Below are positions 1 to 13,503 of a DNA stretch of 64,000 bases, piece by piece. The translations under genes and the position numbers were made by a program. Positions within the stretch are counted from its first letter, which is position 1. The number at the start of each line of letters is the position of its first letter. The stretch is from Byssochlamys sp. IMV 00236 (lineage: Eukaryota > Ascomycota > Eurotiomycetes > Eurotiales > Thermoascaceae), in the NCBI GenBank assembly GCA_001931875.2, contig MSJH02000803.1:186362-250361 (forward strand), in the 5' to 3' direction. Below the pieces are notes generated by a model, which was not told the origin of the DNA, did no database searches, and saw only the letters and a program-made list of their open reading frames with translations.

Positions 1-205
1 CCTTGAACTGTTCCCGACGGATCTCATCACGTTCGCTTTGTTGCGGTACCAGCCCTGCAACAACATAATCTCCGTGCGCGAGAACCTGGCGCGCGAGGGA
101 GATGCCAATGGGCGAATCTCCGGAAGAAATGACCCAAACCCGCGGCTCTGGATGGGAGGGGAACTGGGAGCGAGGAGAAGTCGGAGAGGGCGGGTTGTCA
201 GTCAT
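1..205 (-). CDS. Short-chain dehydrogenase/reductase, N-terminal part (runs off the window)
   Basis: The minus strand from an ATG at 205-203 reads openly for 68 codons to the window edge. After a Pro/Ser-rich lead, the translation reads VWVISSGDSPIGISLARQVL, which fits the first beta strand and glycine loop of a Rossmann fold. It then continues with a second strand (YVVAGLVP) followed by charged residues, as in SDRs of the oxidoreductase type. The usual TGxxxGxG loop is replaced by SGDSPIG, so cofactor binding may be atypical. The gene is divergent from the CLPTM1 gene, with 287 bp between the two starts. The substrate cannot be told from this fragment. Confidence 0.65.
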   Translation of the reverse strand, partial: MTDNPPSPTSPRSQFPSHPEPRVWVISSGDSPIGISLARQVLAHGDYVVAGLVPQQSERDEIRREQFK

Positions 206-492
206 TGGTAGAGTAGCGTCAGGGGAGTGCCTAGCACACCCATCGCGGATCTATCGTCGTCTCTGTGAGGAGCAAGCTGTCTCCGCGCAGGCAGCACGGC
301 TGGTGGAGTTCGCGATAGATAGAAACCGTGGGGTTGCAAGACCGCGGGCGAGACCTTCGGGGCGCCCGCGCTAAGGCGGCAAGCCTGGCCGACGACCGCC
401 GTGAGACGCGTAGTGTCATTATTTCTCGTCGTGCTGGCACTTCGCATTTCCTCTATGCTCCATGCTTAACGGTTCGCGTGGACAAGTACAAA

Positions 493-2555
493 ATGCCTGA
501 GCAGAGGCAACGCAGAGATGAGCCGGAGCAGAACGTGAGTGATCCATGATTTTTGCGTGGATAGAGTACTGATGTTGCCATTGCAGTCCGGCTTGAAAGC
601 CGCCATCCAGGGTCTCGGTATTTTCTTCTTAATGCAGTTTATTGTCGGCCAGTTCTTTGGAAAACAGCAAGGCGGCTCGTCCCAGAACGCAGTTGTGCCT
701 GCGTTTTCTGATCGAGCCGATAGAAGCGAGATATCGAGCTACAGCTTCATTCCTGATAATGTTGCTCCGGTATGGCCAACGAACAGCTCCCTGGACATGA
801 GTATCTATGTCTCGCCCTCGACCGTACTGCCAACTTTCAATGCCATTCCACGAGATGCACTGGTCCTTGAGGAAAAGAACTTCACGATGGGTAACTACAG
901 TGATACTCGAGAAATCGATACTACCATTAAGGTTCCCAAAGAGGCCCAGCAGAACGGGACTCTTTGGGCTCACTTCTACGTTGGTATTTCCGGTAGTCAG
1001 CTTGATCCCTTGGCAAAGGACTATTCTCCGGAAAAGGCTTACCATTTCCTTCGTCCTCTCAACCAATATCTTCCTAAGAGGAAAACCAAGAAGCTCAAGA
1101 ATCTTCTTACTGATGAGGACGATGCGGAAGAACCGGAGGACGATACCCCTGCCATCCAGATCGTTTCTTACTACCACCCGAACTTCACTGTCTCTGTTGT
1201 CCCTGATACTGGCGTTCAGAAGTTTCGAATGATGGCTCCCGCAATTCGGCAGCATCTGGAACTCGAGAGTACTGGTGCTAGAGACATTACTGGACAGAAC
1301 GGATGGTATTACCCCGTTATTTTCCTCAACAAGTTCTGGCAGCTTAGAAGCCATATGACCGAGCTGAACTCCACCGTCGACACTGTCCCGTTGCGTATTA
1401 CCCTGAACAATCTGCAGAACTGGAAGTTTAGCCTTATGGCTAGTATCGACGAGGGCATGAAGCAGAACGCGCGACAAGCTGCAACTGGAGGGCCTATGCC
1501 CGCTGGAGGTGATGGAAGCGAATTCGAAGTTGTCAAGGAGATCCTTTTGGACACTAGCGTCTGGTTGTTGGCCACGACTGGTGTTGTCAGTATCCTACAC
1601 ATGATCTTTGAGACACTCGCCTTCAAGAACGATATTGTGAGTTCTCGCTCCATCATATCTTCTCACCTGAGGTTCTATGCTGACCATATCATAGTCGCAC
1701 TGGCGCAAGAAGAAAGACGTTGTCGGCACCTCAGTTCGCACTATTCTTGCCAACGTCTTCATGCAGACTGTTATCTTCTTGTACCTTGTTGACAACAGCG
1801 AGGGAACTTCTTGGATGATTCTCGCCAGTCAAGGGTTTGGTATTGTTCTGGAAGCCTGGAAGATCACGAAGACGGTCGACGTACGCGTCAGACCTCCTCA
1901 GCCTGGCTCCACGTTCTCCTTTCTTCCATACGTTATTGTGTTTGAGGACAAACACAAGCTCACCGAGACCGAGCAGAAAACCAAGGAATATGATGAGATT
2001 GCGTTCAAGTGGCTCTATATCATTGCTGTTCCCCTTCTGGGAGCGTACGCGATCTACAGCCTCCTGTACAAGACGCACAAGTCGTGGTACTCTTACATAA
2101 TCGAGACCCTTGTCGGAAGCGTCTACGCCTATGGTTTCCTGATGATGGTGCCTAGTCTCTACATCAACTATCGTCTCAAGGTTTGTTCTCAAGGATTTCC
2201 ATACTAACTACCTTCTTCGCTAACCGGATGTTATTAGTCTGTTGCCCACATGCCTGGCAAAGCCCTGACATACAAGTTCTTGAACACTTTCATCGATGAT
2301 CTCTTCGCTTTCACCGTCAAAATGCCGTGGCTCCACAGGCTGGCGACGGTCAGAGACGATATTATTTTCTTCATCTGGCTTTACCAAAGCTGGAAGTACA
2401 AGGTCGACTACACGCGTGTTAATGAATTCGGCCAGGGAGGCGAAAGTGACGAGGAGGAAGAGAAAGAAGCACCTGCGACTGAAGCTGAGAAGAAGACGGC
2501 GAAGGTGGCTTCCGGGAAAGAGGCCCCTAGCTCTTCTGCGCGCAGGAGAAAGTGA
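493..2555 (+). CDS. CLPTM1: CLPTM1 family multi-pass membrane protein
   Basis: Four exons: 493-534, 587-1636, 1695-2180 and 2238-2555, giving 631 aa (human CLPTM1 is of similar length). The tiny first exon encodes 14 residues and ends at GTGAGT. A first membrane segment lies near residues 20-38, followed by a large luminal region with N-glycosylation-type NxS/T sites. The exon 2-3 junction gives FKNDISHWRKKKDVVGTS, the CLPTM1/CLPTM1L signature, and several C-terminal membrane helices follow. The tail is acidic then basic (ends ARRRK). In animals the family acts in the ER, where it affects receptor trafficking and lipid scrambling. The fungal role is poorly known, so function here is family inference only. 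Confidence 0.9.
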
Positions 2556-3209
2556 AAATGACGCTCTTTTCGGCTCAGGCGATAGTCGTCAGGTCTTTCG
2601 CTCCGTCTAAACCGTGGTAATTTGATTGCCTCGTTTATTTTTATCCTCCTATTCACTCGACGATGTATTGAGAATGATATGATACTCTTCATAGACGATA
2701 TGTTCGAGCTTTACGCTTTGCAACGAGTGTAATAGATCCAGTCGGTTTTCCAAAAGAACTGCATAGATAATGGAGATTTACCTTCTTTCTTCTTTTTTTA
2801 AGTAATGAAATATCAATACTGTAAAGTAGAGAAGATCCTTCTAGCTTTAGTCTTATTAATGTTCTTGAACGTCTTTTGCCATTCTCGCGGAAAGTCAAGA
2901 AAGCCGGTCTCTGATTGGCCCGCGGTGATCGTTGCCAAACATTACCGCGACGCGCCTCTCGGTCTATGCCAACGGGAAGTGCAATAGATGATTACATGTA
3001 GACGTGTACGCCTCTATCAAGACTCGGCATAAAAGATCATCATCGACAGAGGCATCTGTTTATGCTAGACCGTCGCAGCACGGAGTCGAGGTCCAACAAC
3101 AGTTGTCTGGAGTGGACCCTACAAGTTCAAGGACTTCATGCGGTCGAGCTTCTCCGTGTACTTAATCCATCAAAGCGACACAGGCAGAAGAGTGCACTCC
3201 ATGTAAATC
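2556..3209. other. Intergenic: CLPTM1 3' region and Mis6 promoter
   Basis: This 654-bp tandem-gene spacer holds no convincing open frame. It is AT-rich near the CLPTM1 end and more mixed towards the Mis6 start. Confidence 0.6.
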
Positions 3210-5567
3210 ATGTCGTCTGATCCAGCTCCAGGTTAGTTGTTTCTAAAAATGTAATATTGGTTTGTCATGCTAATCTCTCAGTAGAAAGCCGGGACCGGTC
3301 AAAAAGTCTCCGAGATGCCATCGAGCACTTGGAATCAGGTATTTGGAAGATGTCAATCCTTTCTCCAGTAATTGGTTATCTAACATAACGCCTTAGTCGC
3401 TTATCTGCCTCCGAAGCAAAGACATACAAGTGTCTCAGAGCTAGCCAAGACAATTGCTTCGGACGCGTATGAGAGCGGGATCCCGTTGGATAGCCTTGAC
3501 CGTCTCATTGACGTTATCACAAAGCCCAATCATTTAGACCAAGGGACTACTACTACTCTCCTGAAGAACCTGTACCCTGTGGACAAGGTACCGTCCGATG
3601 TTATCACAAGAATTGTGGGCTGCCTCGGACCAAGCAAGGGGAAGCCCTCTCCAGCTACACAAGCTTTGCTCCTGAGATGGCTGATCCTTATCTACGATGT
3701 TGTCGAAGAACCGCTTCATTTGTCCAGGCTGTATGCTGTACTTTTCAACCATCTGGATATGATCAGTCTGAGGCGGCCACTCTGTCAGCTGCTGTCCATG
3801 ATAACAAGAAGAAAGCATGTCAAGCCATTCCGGATACAAATGCTTATGGAATTACTAAGAAATGTCGGAGATGATGAAAGGGAACTAATGGGTCTACTGA
3901 GAATCTTCAAGAACTACTATCCGGATATTATCGTTGGAGACGTCGGAGGGTCAAGGAGAACAACGTTCTTTTTCAAGCACCCGGATCCTGAATTTACCGC
4001 CCATCTTAAAGTTATCCAGGAAGCACATCTAGAGAGGCTGAGGATGTCTGGGTCGTCGACGTTCCAGATTGTTCGTCGAGGAGGTGTGAAAAGAAGCAAG
4101 GTCGAAGCTGTTATCCCGGATGTTCAGACGACACGAGTGCAGAGAAACCATACGTCTTTGGAAGAGTTACGCAGTGTGAACGACTTTATAGAGAGGCTCG
4201 ATAAGATTGAACTACCTAACCAAATAGTTTCTTCTCTGGCAGATCCTCTAGCGCAAAAGTATCTCCTTCTCACCAAATCGGAAGATGCGAGTCGTCGATT
4301 GGAGGATTGGCTGGAAAGTTTCTTGAATGATGAACTCGAGAAAATTCTCCATGGCGACGAGGCAGATCCTGAAGCACTGAACTATGTGCTGGGCGCGACT
4401 GTGGGATATGTCCGAACGACAAAGGTAAGGCTCTGATTTCGTTGTGAGAGCCTGGCTAACAGGAAGCAGACTATTCCATCCGCAATCCGTTCCTTCATCA
4501 GAAAATACATCGACTTATGGAATGGAACGGATAACCGAACTGAAATCCTGAGAATTCTCGAATATTTAGATATCGCCCATTTTGAGAAACTGCAAGAAGA
4601 CATCCTTCGTCCTCTTGAGGATGCGGTGCTAGATTATACCGTCTCCTCGAAAGTCACTATCCTTAATTTCTATTCTTCGCTCATTCGTCAATGGGGTTCA
4701 TCTCTCAGAACGCAGAAGTCTGTCTCAAACCGACCAGAGACGTCTCCTTTGACAGGGCTGATAACGCACACGGAGTTGCTGGCATTGTCCATCCTAGAAC
4801 ATCCATCTGGGTTCGAGAAGGATGCCAGCAGGCCGAAATCAGCAACCTTAGCCGTCGTCGACTTCTATAATACTCTGGCAAAGGTCTTCTCTCACGCCCC
4901 TCTAAACGGCAATATTCGCCTCACGATTCCTCTTCCGCCGACCGTCTACAGTCTCACCTTTACGCCCACAATTACGCACATTTCCCTCTTAAGCTCCGCC
5001 CTAGCGGACTACAAGGCTGCGTTTGAAGCCTCGCTAAGTTCACAGGAGCTCCAGTCCCAAGTACCCTCGGGAGTACTATATCCGCCAGAAGAGCTAGGCA
5101 GGTTTAATGGCTACATTATGGATATCTGTAATCTGATATGGAGAAACCGAGGCCTTAACACAGAAGACCCAAATGCTCTCGGTTGCTTGATCCACCCTGC
5201 CACAGTAAAGGCCTTGACAGAGTATGTTCATGACTTGAATGAGGCAGGACGCACCAGAGCACGTGAGGACGCCTTTCACTATACCACCCCTGCGATGTTT
5301 TCTCTGAGTCATCACATTGCCTTGTGCCTTATGTCCGCTATCTGTTTTGCGGAGCTTGAAGAGGAAAAGGAGGTGGCAGAGGACCAGCCCAGGTTGGAAA
5401 AACCGGTCACCCAGAAAGCTTTGACAGCACTGGAGAAGAATGGAGGAGTAAAGATCACATGGCAAGAATATCGGATTCAGATGTTGGACTGGTTGGATGG
5501 GGTTGGGAGCGAAGGAATCGCAAAGTTAATGAGACGCACTATGAAAGCCTTGAGAAACGAGGGATGA
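3210..5567 (+). CDS. MIS6: Kinetochore protein Mis6/CENP-I
   Basis: Four exons: 3210-3231, 3282-3338, 3397-4424 and 4470-5567, giving 734 aa. The core contains ALLLRWLILIYDVVEE, ISLRRPLCQLLSMITRRKHV, KPFRIQMLMELLRN and LLRIFKNYYPDIIVG, all hallmarks of Mis6/CENP-I. The protein is an inner-kinetochore (CCAN) subunit that helps recruit the centromeric histone CENP-A. The first two exons are very short. The acceptor of intron 1 could be 3281 or 3284, which changes one residue (VE or E). The C-terminal half is alpha-helical with no separate domain. The gene sits between CLPTM1 and the convergent TACO1-like gene. Confidence 0.88.
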
Positions 5568-5897
5568 TAGCCGATGTGTATGGTTTTGCGCTTATGACTT
5601 TCATCCATACAACTCTTGCAGGCGAATCACAGCTACTGGATAACGCGAGAGGCGTTAGAGTGCGGAATATTAGCATACCAGAGATTATTCTTTCAGAAAG
5701 CTGCTCCTTGCAGTCAAAATTCACGAGAAAGGCGCAGGTTGGCTAATTCTGTTCTCTATTCGTATATCATACATTTCTTATAATACAAGTCACTGTACAT
5801 TCAAACCAAGCTTGCAAAGTGTCACGCGTCCTTTGCGATCTTTCCGCTGCTCATATCGGAGTATCTGTAACGAGTCGTCCGGGGGTGCTGGTTTGAA
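5568..5897. other. Intergenic: convergent 3' regions
   Basis: About 330 bp between the ends of Mis6 (plus) and the YebC-family gene (minus). No gene is seen; it presumably holds both 3' UTRs. Confidence 0.6.
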
Positions 5898-6785
5898 CTA
5901 GAATTTCTGAGCCGTATTCAGGTATATTCCGTGGATGCTCGGTTCTTCGCGTATGTCTCCCAGCAGGTCCTCGAGTTGTTGGACATCCTTCTCATTCTCT
6001 ACCTTGACCAGAGTGTCTTTGTTCGGGTCCCAAATAATTTCTAGTTTCTCAATCTTGAGGTCTGTTGCTTTCGTAAATGTTTCTCCCACGTTCTTCGTCT
6101 CTGTGGGCTCAGTGAACATCACCAGACGTCCCTCATCGTCGGTCTCGATATCGGTAGCTCCCGCCTCGATAGCCTGGTCTAGGTAGTCGTCGGGATTCAA
6201 ACCGTCTTTGTGTTCGAAGAGTATTCTTCCCTTTTTCTCAAAAAGAAATGTCGTCGGAGTCACTGTTCCTCCGGCATCTTTGATGATGAAGCGCACGTCC
6301 TGCAGCACGCGCGCTTTCTGATCCGTCAGACATTCTATAACCGCTGCGACTGCCCCGGGGAGCATCGCTTCGATTGTAACCGGTTCAAGAGCCTCTCCTG
6401 ATACGCTTATTCCCTGCCCACGCGCTATGGAAGCTTCAATTGACGCTTTAGGAAGGCCGGCTCGTTTTGCATTTGTGATTGCGAGATTCAAGCGGGGATT
6501 GAACTTGGGATCAGGACCCCACACTGTAAATCGTGCTTAGCCTGGGTTATATCTGGCGAAATTCAGAGACTCACTTTGTGACGCATTGATTATCTCCTTG
6601 GAGATGATCGCGCGCTCTTTGCTTTTTGCTTTGTCATTCTTCGCCTTATCATGTTTGATCGTAGACCATCGCGAATGGCCGGAGAAGAGAGGCGTGGATG
6701 TGCTGAACGCACGACAGGAGTCGCAGACCCATTGTCTCCCTGTCTGGGGCCGCATAAATAACCTCAGCCCAAGCTTGCTCGCCAT
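5898..6785 (-). CDS. TACO1: Mitochondrial YebC/TACO1-family translation factor
   Basis: Two exons on the minus strand, 6785-6575 and 6523-5898, giving 278 aa. Splicing restores SQMWGPDPKFNPRLNLAI, the usual YebC core. The N-terminus (MASKLGLRLFMRPQTGRQWV) is basic and Ser/Arg-rich like a mitochondrial presequence. It is followed by SGHSRWSTIKHDKAKNDKAK, the family's first conserved block. Bacterial YebC and human TACO1 bind the ribosome or mRNA and support translation (of COX1 in mitochondria). I chose the ATG at 6785 because it starts a clean presequence with a good context; an in-frame ATG at 6863 would add 26 residues. The gene is divergent from the Laa1 gene, with 245 bp between starts. 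Confidence 0.88.
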
Positions 6786-7030
6786 CTCCGCTATTGACCG
6801 TCTTGACTCTTTACATACTCCCGGCCAGAGATTATTCCCGCGGAGTTCGACGCGGAGCTTCATAGTTGACGTATCGGGCCGAGTATTATCCGCCCCCGGA
6901 CGGAGATGAGGACACAACTGCGCAACTACATGAAACAACAAAGTCGATACAGCCATTTTACCACAAACGAAACGATACTTAGTCGAAAAGGCGTTTTCCC
7001 GGTAGCGCCTGTTTTCGATACTTTGAATCA

Positions 7031-10000
7031 ATGTCGACCTCCGGCGCCGCTACGACAACGTCGTCCGGGGGCTCAGACAGTGCCGTACCCCACGCCGAAC
7101 TCGACGTCCCTAAGCTGCACGCGCTCCCTTCAGAACAGCAGGATCTATACCTTCTCACCTTTACATCGGATCTAGTGCAGCATGTCTCCGGACTCGAAAA
7201 GACACAATTATGCTCAGAGCAACAATCCTTGAAGAAGGAATTATTTAAGATCCTCAGACTCTCATCCCCGACGCTAACTCGAGCTCTCCGCAACAACATA
7301 GGACGATGCTTCAACGTGATACTTGCAAGGGGAGATCGTGGTATACTATACGACAGTATAAGTGAGCTACTTGGGATCGTCAATGCTGGAAAAAGCGAAG
7401 CGGAATTGAAAACAAAGTTCGCCGCCGCACATTGTCTGGGAGAAGTGTTCGCTGCCGCTGGAGAAAGCGCAATTGGTCAATCGAGCCTCGTGGCTTCTAG
7501 CCTGCTTAAGCTGCTGAAGTCTTCGAGCAATCATACTGGCCTCCGTGGTTCTATATTCACTGTTTTGCGAAAAGTCATTGTTGGTATCGGTATTGCGATT
7601 GACGAACAGACGGCGCGAGATATCTGGAAGCAGGCACGGAACGCTGCATCTGGCGACAAGGCAACGTTGGTTCAGGTGAACGCGTGCCGATGTCTGGAAC
7701 AACTCGTCAAGAACACACCTTACTTTGACAATGCAAATGATTTTGATAATCTCAAATCAGTCGTTTGGAAAGCTATCGACAGTCCCGTTGCTCCGGTCCG
7801 GCACGCAGCTGCTGCTTGTTTAGCGAGAGCATTGGTCAAGGCGCACGCTCCTGAAGTACGAATCGAGCCTGTTCCTAAGATCAAGAAGCCAAAAAGACAG
7901 TCCAAGAAGCCGGCGCCGCGTTCTGGTGACGAAGAAGAGGAGACTCCAGTACCCGAGTCTCCTGTCACCAAAAAAACAGAGCCTCGGCTGTCTTTCACCC
8001 TACCCGATTTGCTCAAGCAGCTTTCTACCCAGTACTTGAAGAGCTCGACTGGAAACTATGCGAGGGCTGGAATCGCAGTTTGCTATAAACATGTGGTGCG
8101 CAACCTCGGTGACAATGTTGTGGAGGAAAGATATGGCCAAATCGCAACTCATCTCATATTCGATTTGTTGAACCATCCTACAGTGACCTACAATCGTTTT
8201 CGCCTGTTGATGACAAGGAAGTTCATAAAAAGTATCCTGGAAGATACAGTGGGCCATGAGTCTCTTCGGGAGAATAGCCAGCTGAACGCTGCCAAGTGGC
8301 TGGTTAACGAGGTCCTGAAGGATTACCCTCAGGTTATCCCCCAACGTCGGGAACCGAGCAAGTATGCTCTGACTAGTGCCTTGAGTGCGCTGACGTCTCT
8401 GATCACTGGTTTGGGACCAGCTATTACGCCTTTTGCAGAGACCTGTCGGGAAGCCCTGTTGCAAGTCCTACCTCATCCGAGTTATACCGTGCAGATCCAT
8501 GCTGCACAGTGCTTGCGCAGCTTTGTGCTTGCTTGTCCTCATCAACTTCTCCCTTGTGTCACAATCTGTCTAAATAGTCTTAACAGAGAGATCGGGCAGC
8601 TGTCGACGCCAAGGCAGTCGGCTCGTCGCTGCGTCGGCTTTGCAAATGGACTCTCGGCAATGCTAAGCACATCCCGTCTGCAGCCGCTCTATGGTTCGGT
8701 TGACGTCTTCTCCCGCGTCCTGTCGCAGGCGACTGAACTACTAAAGATCAGTAGCAGTTCGGAGCTACGTGTTGCAAGCACTCAGATCCAAGTGGCATGG
8801 ATCTTGATCGGAGGTTTAATGCCTCTGGGTCCCAGTTTTGTCAAGATCCATCTGTCCCAGTTAATGTTGCTGTGGAAGAACGCACTTCCTAAACCCATTG
8901 GGAAGGAAAATACGTCTCAACGGGGTACCCTCGAAATGAGCTTTCTAGCACATGTGAGAGAGTGTGCTCTAGGTTCTCTCCTAGTGTTCCTAGAATATAA
9001 TAGCAAGTTGGTCACTGTGGATGGGTCTAAGCGCATCGCATCAATGCTCCAAAACACAATCACATTCCTTGAAGGTCTCCCGCGCCCCAAGGCCATGGAT
9101 GATATCTCTCAGCGGCTATTTCCATCTTTGCAACTGCACGACTTTGCTACAATGATGCGTCGTCGCGTTTTGCAGTGTTTCTCGAAGTTAGTCACCCTGA
9201 ACCATCCGGGCCACACGGACGTTATTTCGCAATCAGGACTATTGGGACTTGCGATCTCGTCCTTTGCAGAGCCTGACATCACCCATGCAAAACCGGTCGA
9301 GAGTTCCATTGCAAGTTCACCTGCTCATTTTGACAACTTGTGGGATCTCTGCGATAATTTCGGATTTGGTGTGACTGGTCTCGCTCGTTCATACGTAACT
9401 GAGACGTTATCTGGAAAACGGCAGAAGGACACTGTACCGGCGCGGTCTGCGGTTGAATCAGCAGATCAAGCCATCGATGATGTGGTGAGTTTTATCTTTC
9501 TTTTCAATTCTGACTGTGGGCCTGGAGTTATGATACTGATCGAGTCCAGTTGACATTCCCAATCTGCCAAGCGAGCGAACATGATTCCGTGCTTTTGTAC
9601 TGCGCACAAGATGGGAATGCTTCCAGTGCTGATCCAGCCGCAACGGAAGTCGTGAATGCTGCCGTGAATTTGTTTGCTCTCGCTCTGCCTCTACAGTCGC
9701 CTAAGGTTCAAGAAAGTAGCGTAGAACAAATTGCCACGCTCCTTTCCTCTCCACATCTTCAAAGGAACCCTGGTCGAAAAGCCGCCATTACTGTCAATGT
9801 TGGAGTAGCGCTACTTCATGCTCTGAAGGTCGCAATTCGAGAGTCGGATGGCCCAGGTGGCGAGCTCAATGCAGCATCTGAGAAAATATTCCAGGAACTG
9901 TTGCAGGTCGGTATTTACCTTCTCTCATCCTGTATACGCATTGGCTCATGATCAGCAGAAATTCTTGGTCGATCCCGATCCTATAGTTCGCACTATTGGT

Positions 10001-13000
10001 TTTGAAGGGATTGGTCGACTCTGTAATAGTTCCGGCAACACTTTGACCAGCGCTCAAATCAATTGGCTCATAGATACGATTGTGGAAAATCGAGATCCTA
10101 ACACACGTGCAGGCTGTGCTGTGGCTCTGGGCTCTATCCATTCGCAGGTTGGCGGCATGGCAGCCGGATTTCATCTCAAGACAATCATTGGGGTCCTAAT
10201 GTCTTTATGCAATGATCCTCACCCACTCGTGCACTTCTGGTCATTAGACGGCCTTGAAAGGGTCGTTGACTCCGCCGGTTTGACCTTTTCAGCCTATGTA
10301 TCGGGGACCCTCGGAATGCTGGCTCAACTCTATATCGCTGATACACATAACGAGGAGGCGGCGTCGCTGGCGACATCCAACATTGAAATGGTCTTCCCTA
10401 CGCCTGTAGGCGTCAGTCGATGTGTAGACTCACTCATCAACGTTCTCGGCCCTGATTTGCAAGAGATCTCGAAAACCCGCAATCTCATCTTCACCCTGGT
10501 TAGGCAGTTCCAGCTAGAGGAGAATCCAGCTCTTGTCACACAAAGTTCCAAGTGCCTGGACCATCTTTCCCTCTATGCTCCTGCCTACGTTGACTTCGCA
10601 GGTTACGTCAAACGACTTCAGCGTGAGCTTTCATCGCGGAGCCCACTTATGCGAGACGCAGCCATTCGAGGACTCAACAATCTTATGAAGCGTGATGCCG
10701 AGTCTGTAATTCGGACTGCTAGTGACAGCTTTGAAGATGAGCTGTGGCTGGCGTTCGACGATACCCCTGAAAACGAATCCATTCGGAGCATGATCCGCAA
10801 CTGGCTGCAACAAACTGCACTCACTGATACGGAGCTGTGGGTTCACCGGTGTCAAAGCGTCTTGACCAAAACACGGCTCAAGGTCGAGGATATACCGCAG
10901 ACAGCTATTCCTAAAAGTGCCGCACCGGACTTGCCGGACGATGAAGTTGCAGGCTTTGCAGCTGCAGCTGCAGGTGACGGGCAGGCAGACTCTGCTGCCG
11001 AAACGACCGTCGGTCAAGAATTGCTCAAGTGGCAGACACGTTACTTCGCTATGAAGTGTCTTAAGGAGCTCCTCGAAATGGTTAATGACGAACTCCTGCC
11101 AGATCAAACCATCCCTGCAGAATTGGCTTTGCAGCGGAAAGTGGGAGAAGTCGTCAGAATGGCTTTCTCGGCCTCCACCGCTAATGTCGTTGAATTGCGT
11201 GTCATTGGTCTTCAAATTATTGATAGGGTCTTGAAGGTATGTCTTTCCTCCTTTGGTATGAGAGATAAAACTGACGCGCCCGGAAGATGTTTGGTAAAAC
11301 TCCAGATCCAGACTTCAGTGAGGCCTCGCTTCTTGAGCAGTACCAAGCGCAGATCGGTTCAGCCCTCACTCCAGCGTTTGCGGCAGATTCGTCGCCAGAG
11401 CTAGCTTCGGAGGCTATCAATGTCTGTGCTACATTCGTGGCCACAGGGATTGTTACAAATGTCGATAGGATGGGCAGAATCTTCAGGCCTCTTGTTGTTG
11501 GTTTGGAGAACTTTGCGAGTATGCTTTGTCCCTTATTAAAGTACATCGAAAACACCTCTGACTTTTCGCAGAAAACCCCAAAACAACGGAGATTGGGGAT
11601 CTCAAAGGCCTCAATTCCAACGCTCGAGTCATGGTCAAGCTGGCTCTATTTTCTGCCTGGGCACGATTGCAGATGGCTAGTAATGAGCAGCAATATCTGA
11701 CGGCGGTAGTCCAACCTTATCTAGCTTTACTTACGCCGCTGTGGTTATCTTCCCTGAAGGAATTTGCGCGGTTACGCTTTGAGCCCGATATTTCCGGTAG
11801 TCTGGGAACAAGTCTTTCCGGCGACCTGGATGAGGTTTACGCAGCATTGAACAGAGAGACATTGTTGAAGGTATGCACACCCTTACATACACCTGCTTTA
11901 TCGGACATAAGCTCACGGTATTCCGTAGTTTTATCAAGATTCCTGGTTGAACCTCGTGGACGCCATCGCCAGTCTCGTAGAGAAGGACAGCGAGTTCGTC
12001 TTTGACGCTCTGGACGGGAAGTTCGAACAGCCTGATCCTGAGAAGCCCGATCAGGATGAAGATACTCTCGTCAACGGGAAAGCCGATAAGGGACATGATA
12101 TCAACTATCGTGACGAGCCGGTTGCGTTCTTCTTCGTGCTTTTCGGACTTGCGTTCGAGGCTCTCGTTGACCAGTCACTATTGACATCTCAGCGATTAGA
12201 AATCCTCCAGGCTCTGAAGAGGATACTGCGGCCTGTCGTCTCTGGAAATGCTGTGTACCAGGATGCTGTTTTCTTCGAAACTATGGACACTCTAGACCGT
12301 CTGGTTCTGACAGAAGGCATCAACATCCAAACAGTTATTGTCGAAATAGCCAGGAACCTAGCATTGGACCACCTCGTTGCGAAAGATGGTCAAGACCGTA
12401 GCGAAAATCTCTCGGACGACATCGAGCAGTTGTTCGAGCTGACACGGACCATCATTTTGGTTATTGCTGGCCTGCTGCCAAATCTGGGCGAGAGCACGCC
12501 TCATGCACGGTTCAAGGTCACATCCGATGATGCCTTAGTTCTTGTCCGTCTAGCACTTACTTCCCTGGTCGACGTGGCCGCCATATTCCCGTCGATAATT
12601 CGCCACGATCTCAACGCATGCATCTTACACATCTTCAGTACCATCTTAGCTACAGGGTTATGCCAGGCTGAGGTTGTCCCTCAGGCGCTACCTATCTTCA
12701 GACGGTTCATCCAAGGCATAACCCAGCCTAAGCAGGGTGGCTCATTCTCTCCGGAGACCCTCCAAGCACTCTCGCTCCAGATACGTGGATGCCTTACCCG
12801 TTTCCTCACGACGCTCACTATCGCACAACGGCGCGAGTCTGACACTTCCCTGCCCTGCGCTAAGAACACGCTGTTAGCCATCACCATACTGCTCACAACA
12901 AGCAGTCACGCCATCCCACCCCAGGATCCTCTCATTGTACGCACCCTCAAGGAGCTCGTTGACTGTCTCCAAGATGTTGGCCTTGCGACCGTTGTGGCTG

Positions 13001-13503
13001 GGTGTCTCCGGTCCATCCTGCTCTCCCCGGGTCCAAAATCTCCGACAGATGAAGTCATGATCCGCTATCTCTTTCCACGGCTCATTGCTTTCGTCGTCGG
13101 AACACCGATAAATGAGGGAGACGTTGCAAATGACCCGGAAAATTGCCGCCCTGCAATCGCACATGCTCTGGTTTCGTACACTGCCAGTGCAGCTGTTCCG
13201 CGTGATGGGCTACCCAATGCTGTTGCTCTCATTGTATCAACCCTCCTCGTCCGTGCCAAACGCGAAGGACCAGGCGTCTACCAAGAAACAGCAGCCCGAC
13301 TCCTTGAGCTGGCCAAGGTCGACCAAATGACCTTCAGAGCTCTTGTAGCGAGCATGAGTCCCGATCAGAGGGGACTTACCGAGGAGATTCTTCGAAGCAC
13401 AAGCGTCGGAGCTACACAAGGCCAAGTGCCCAATGGAGCGGCTGTGTCAGAAGCTGAGGAGAAAAAGAGCGCTCCCAGTATCGCCCTACGGATGGATTTC
13501 TAG
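7031..13503 (+). CDS. LAA1: Giant HEAT-repeat protein, Laa1/HEATR5 family
   Basis: Six exons: 7031-9484, 9550-9906, 9956-11236, 11287-11518, 11572-11870 and 11929-13503, giving 2065 aa. This matches the length of yeast Laa1 (about 2014 aa) and human HEATR5B (about 2071 aa). HEAT helices run throughout, for example AAAHCLGEVFAAAGESAIGQ and HAAQCLRSFVLACPHQLLPC. A basic-acidic linker (KIKKPKRQSKKP, then GDEEEETP) lies near residues 280-310. The family is an AP-1 adaptor accessory factor that acts in clathrin traffic at the trans-Golgi network and endosomes. The fourth intron is needed to shift into the frame that reads VMVKLALFSAWARLQMASNE. No missing pieces are seen. Confidence 0.85.

Noticed and set aside
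629..1477. 282-codon antisense frame over CLPTM1
   Set aside because: It mirrors codon bias of the real gene on the opposite strand and has no domain.
2805..2987. 60-codon open frame upstream of Mis6
   Set aside because: It is short, without conserved sequence, and lies in a promoter or 3' region.
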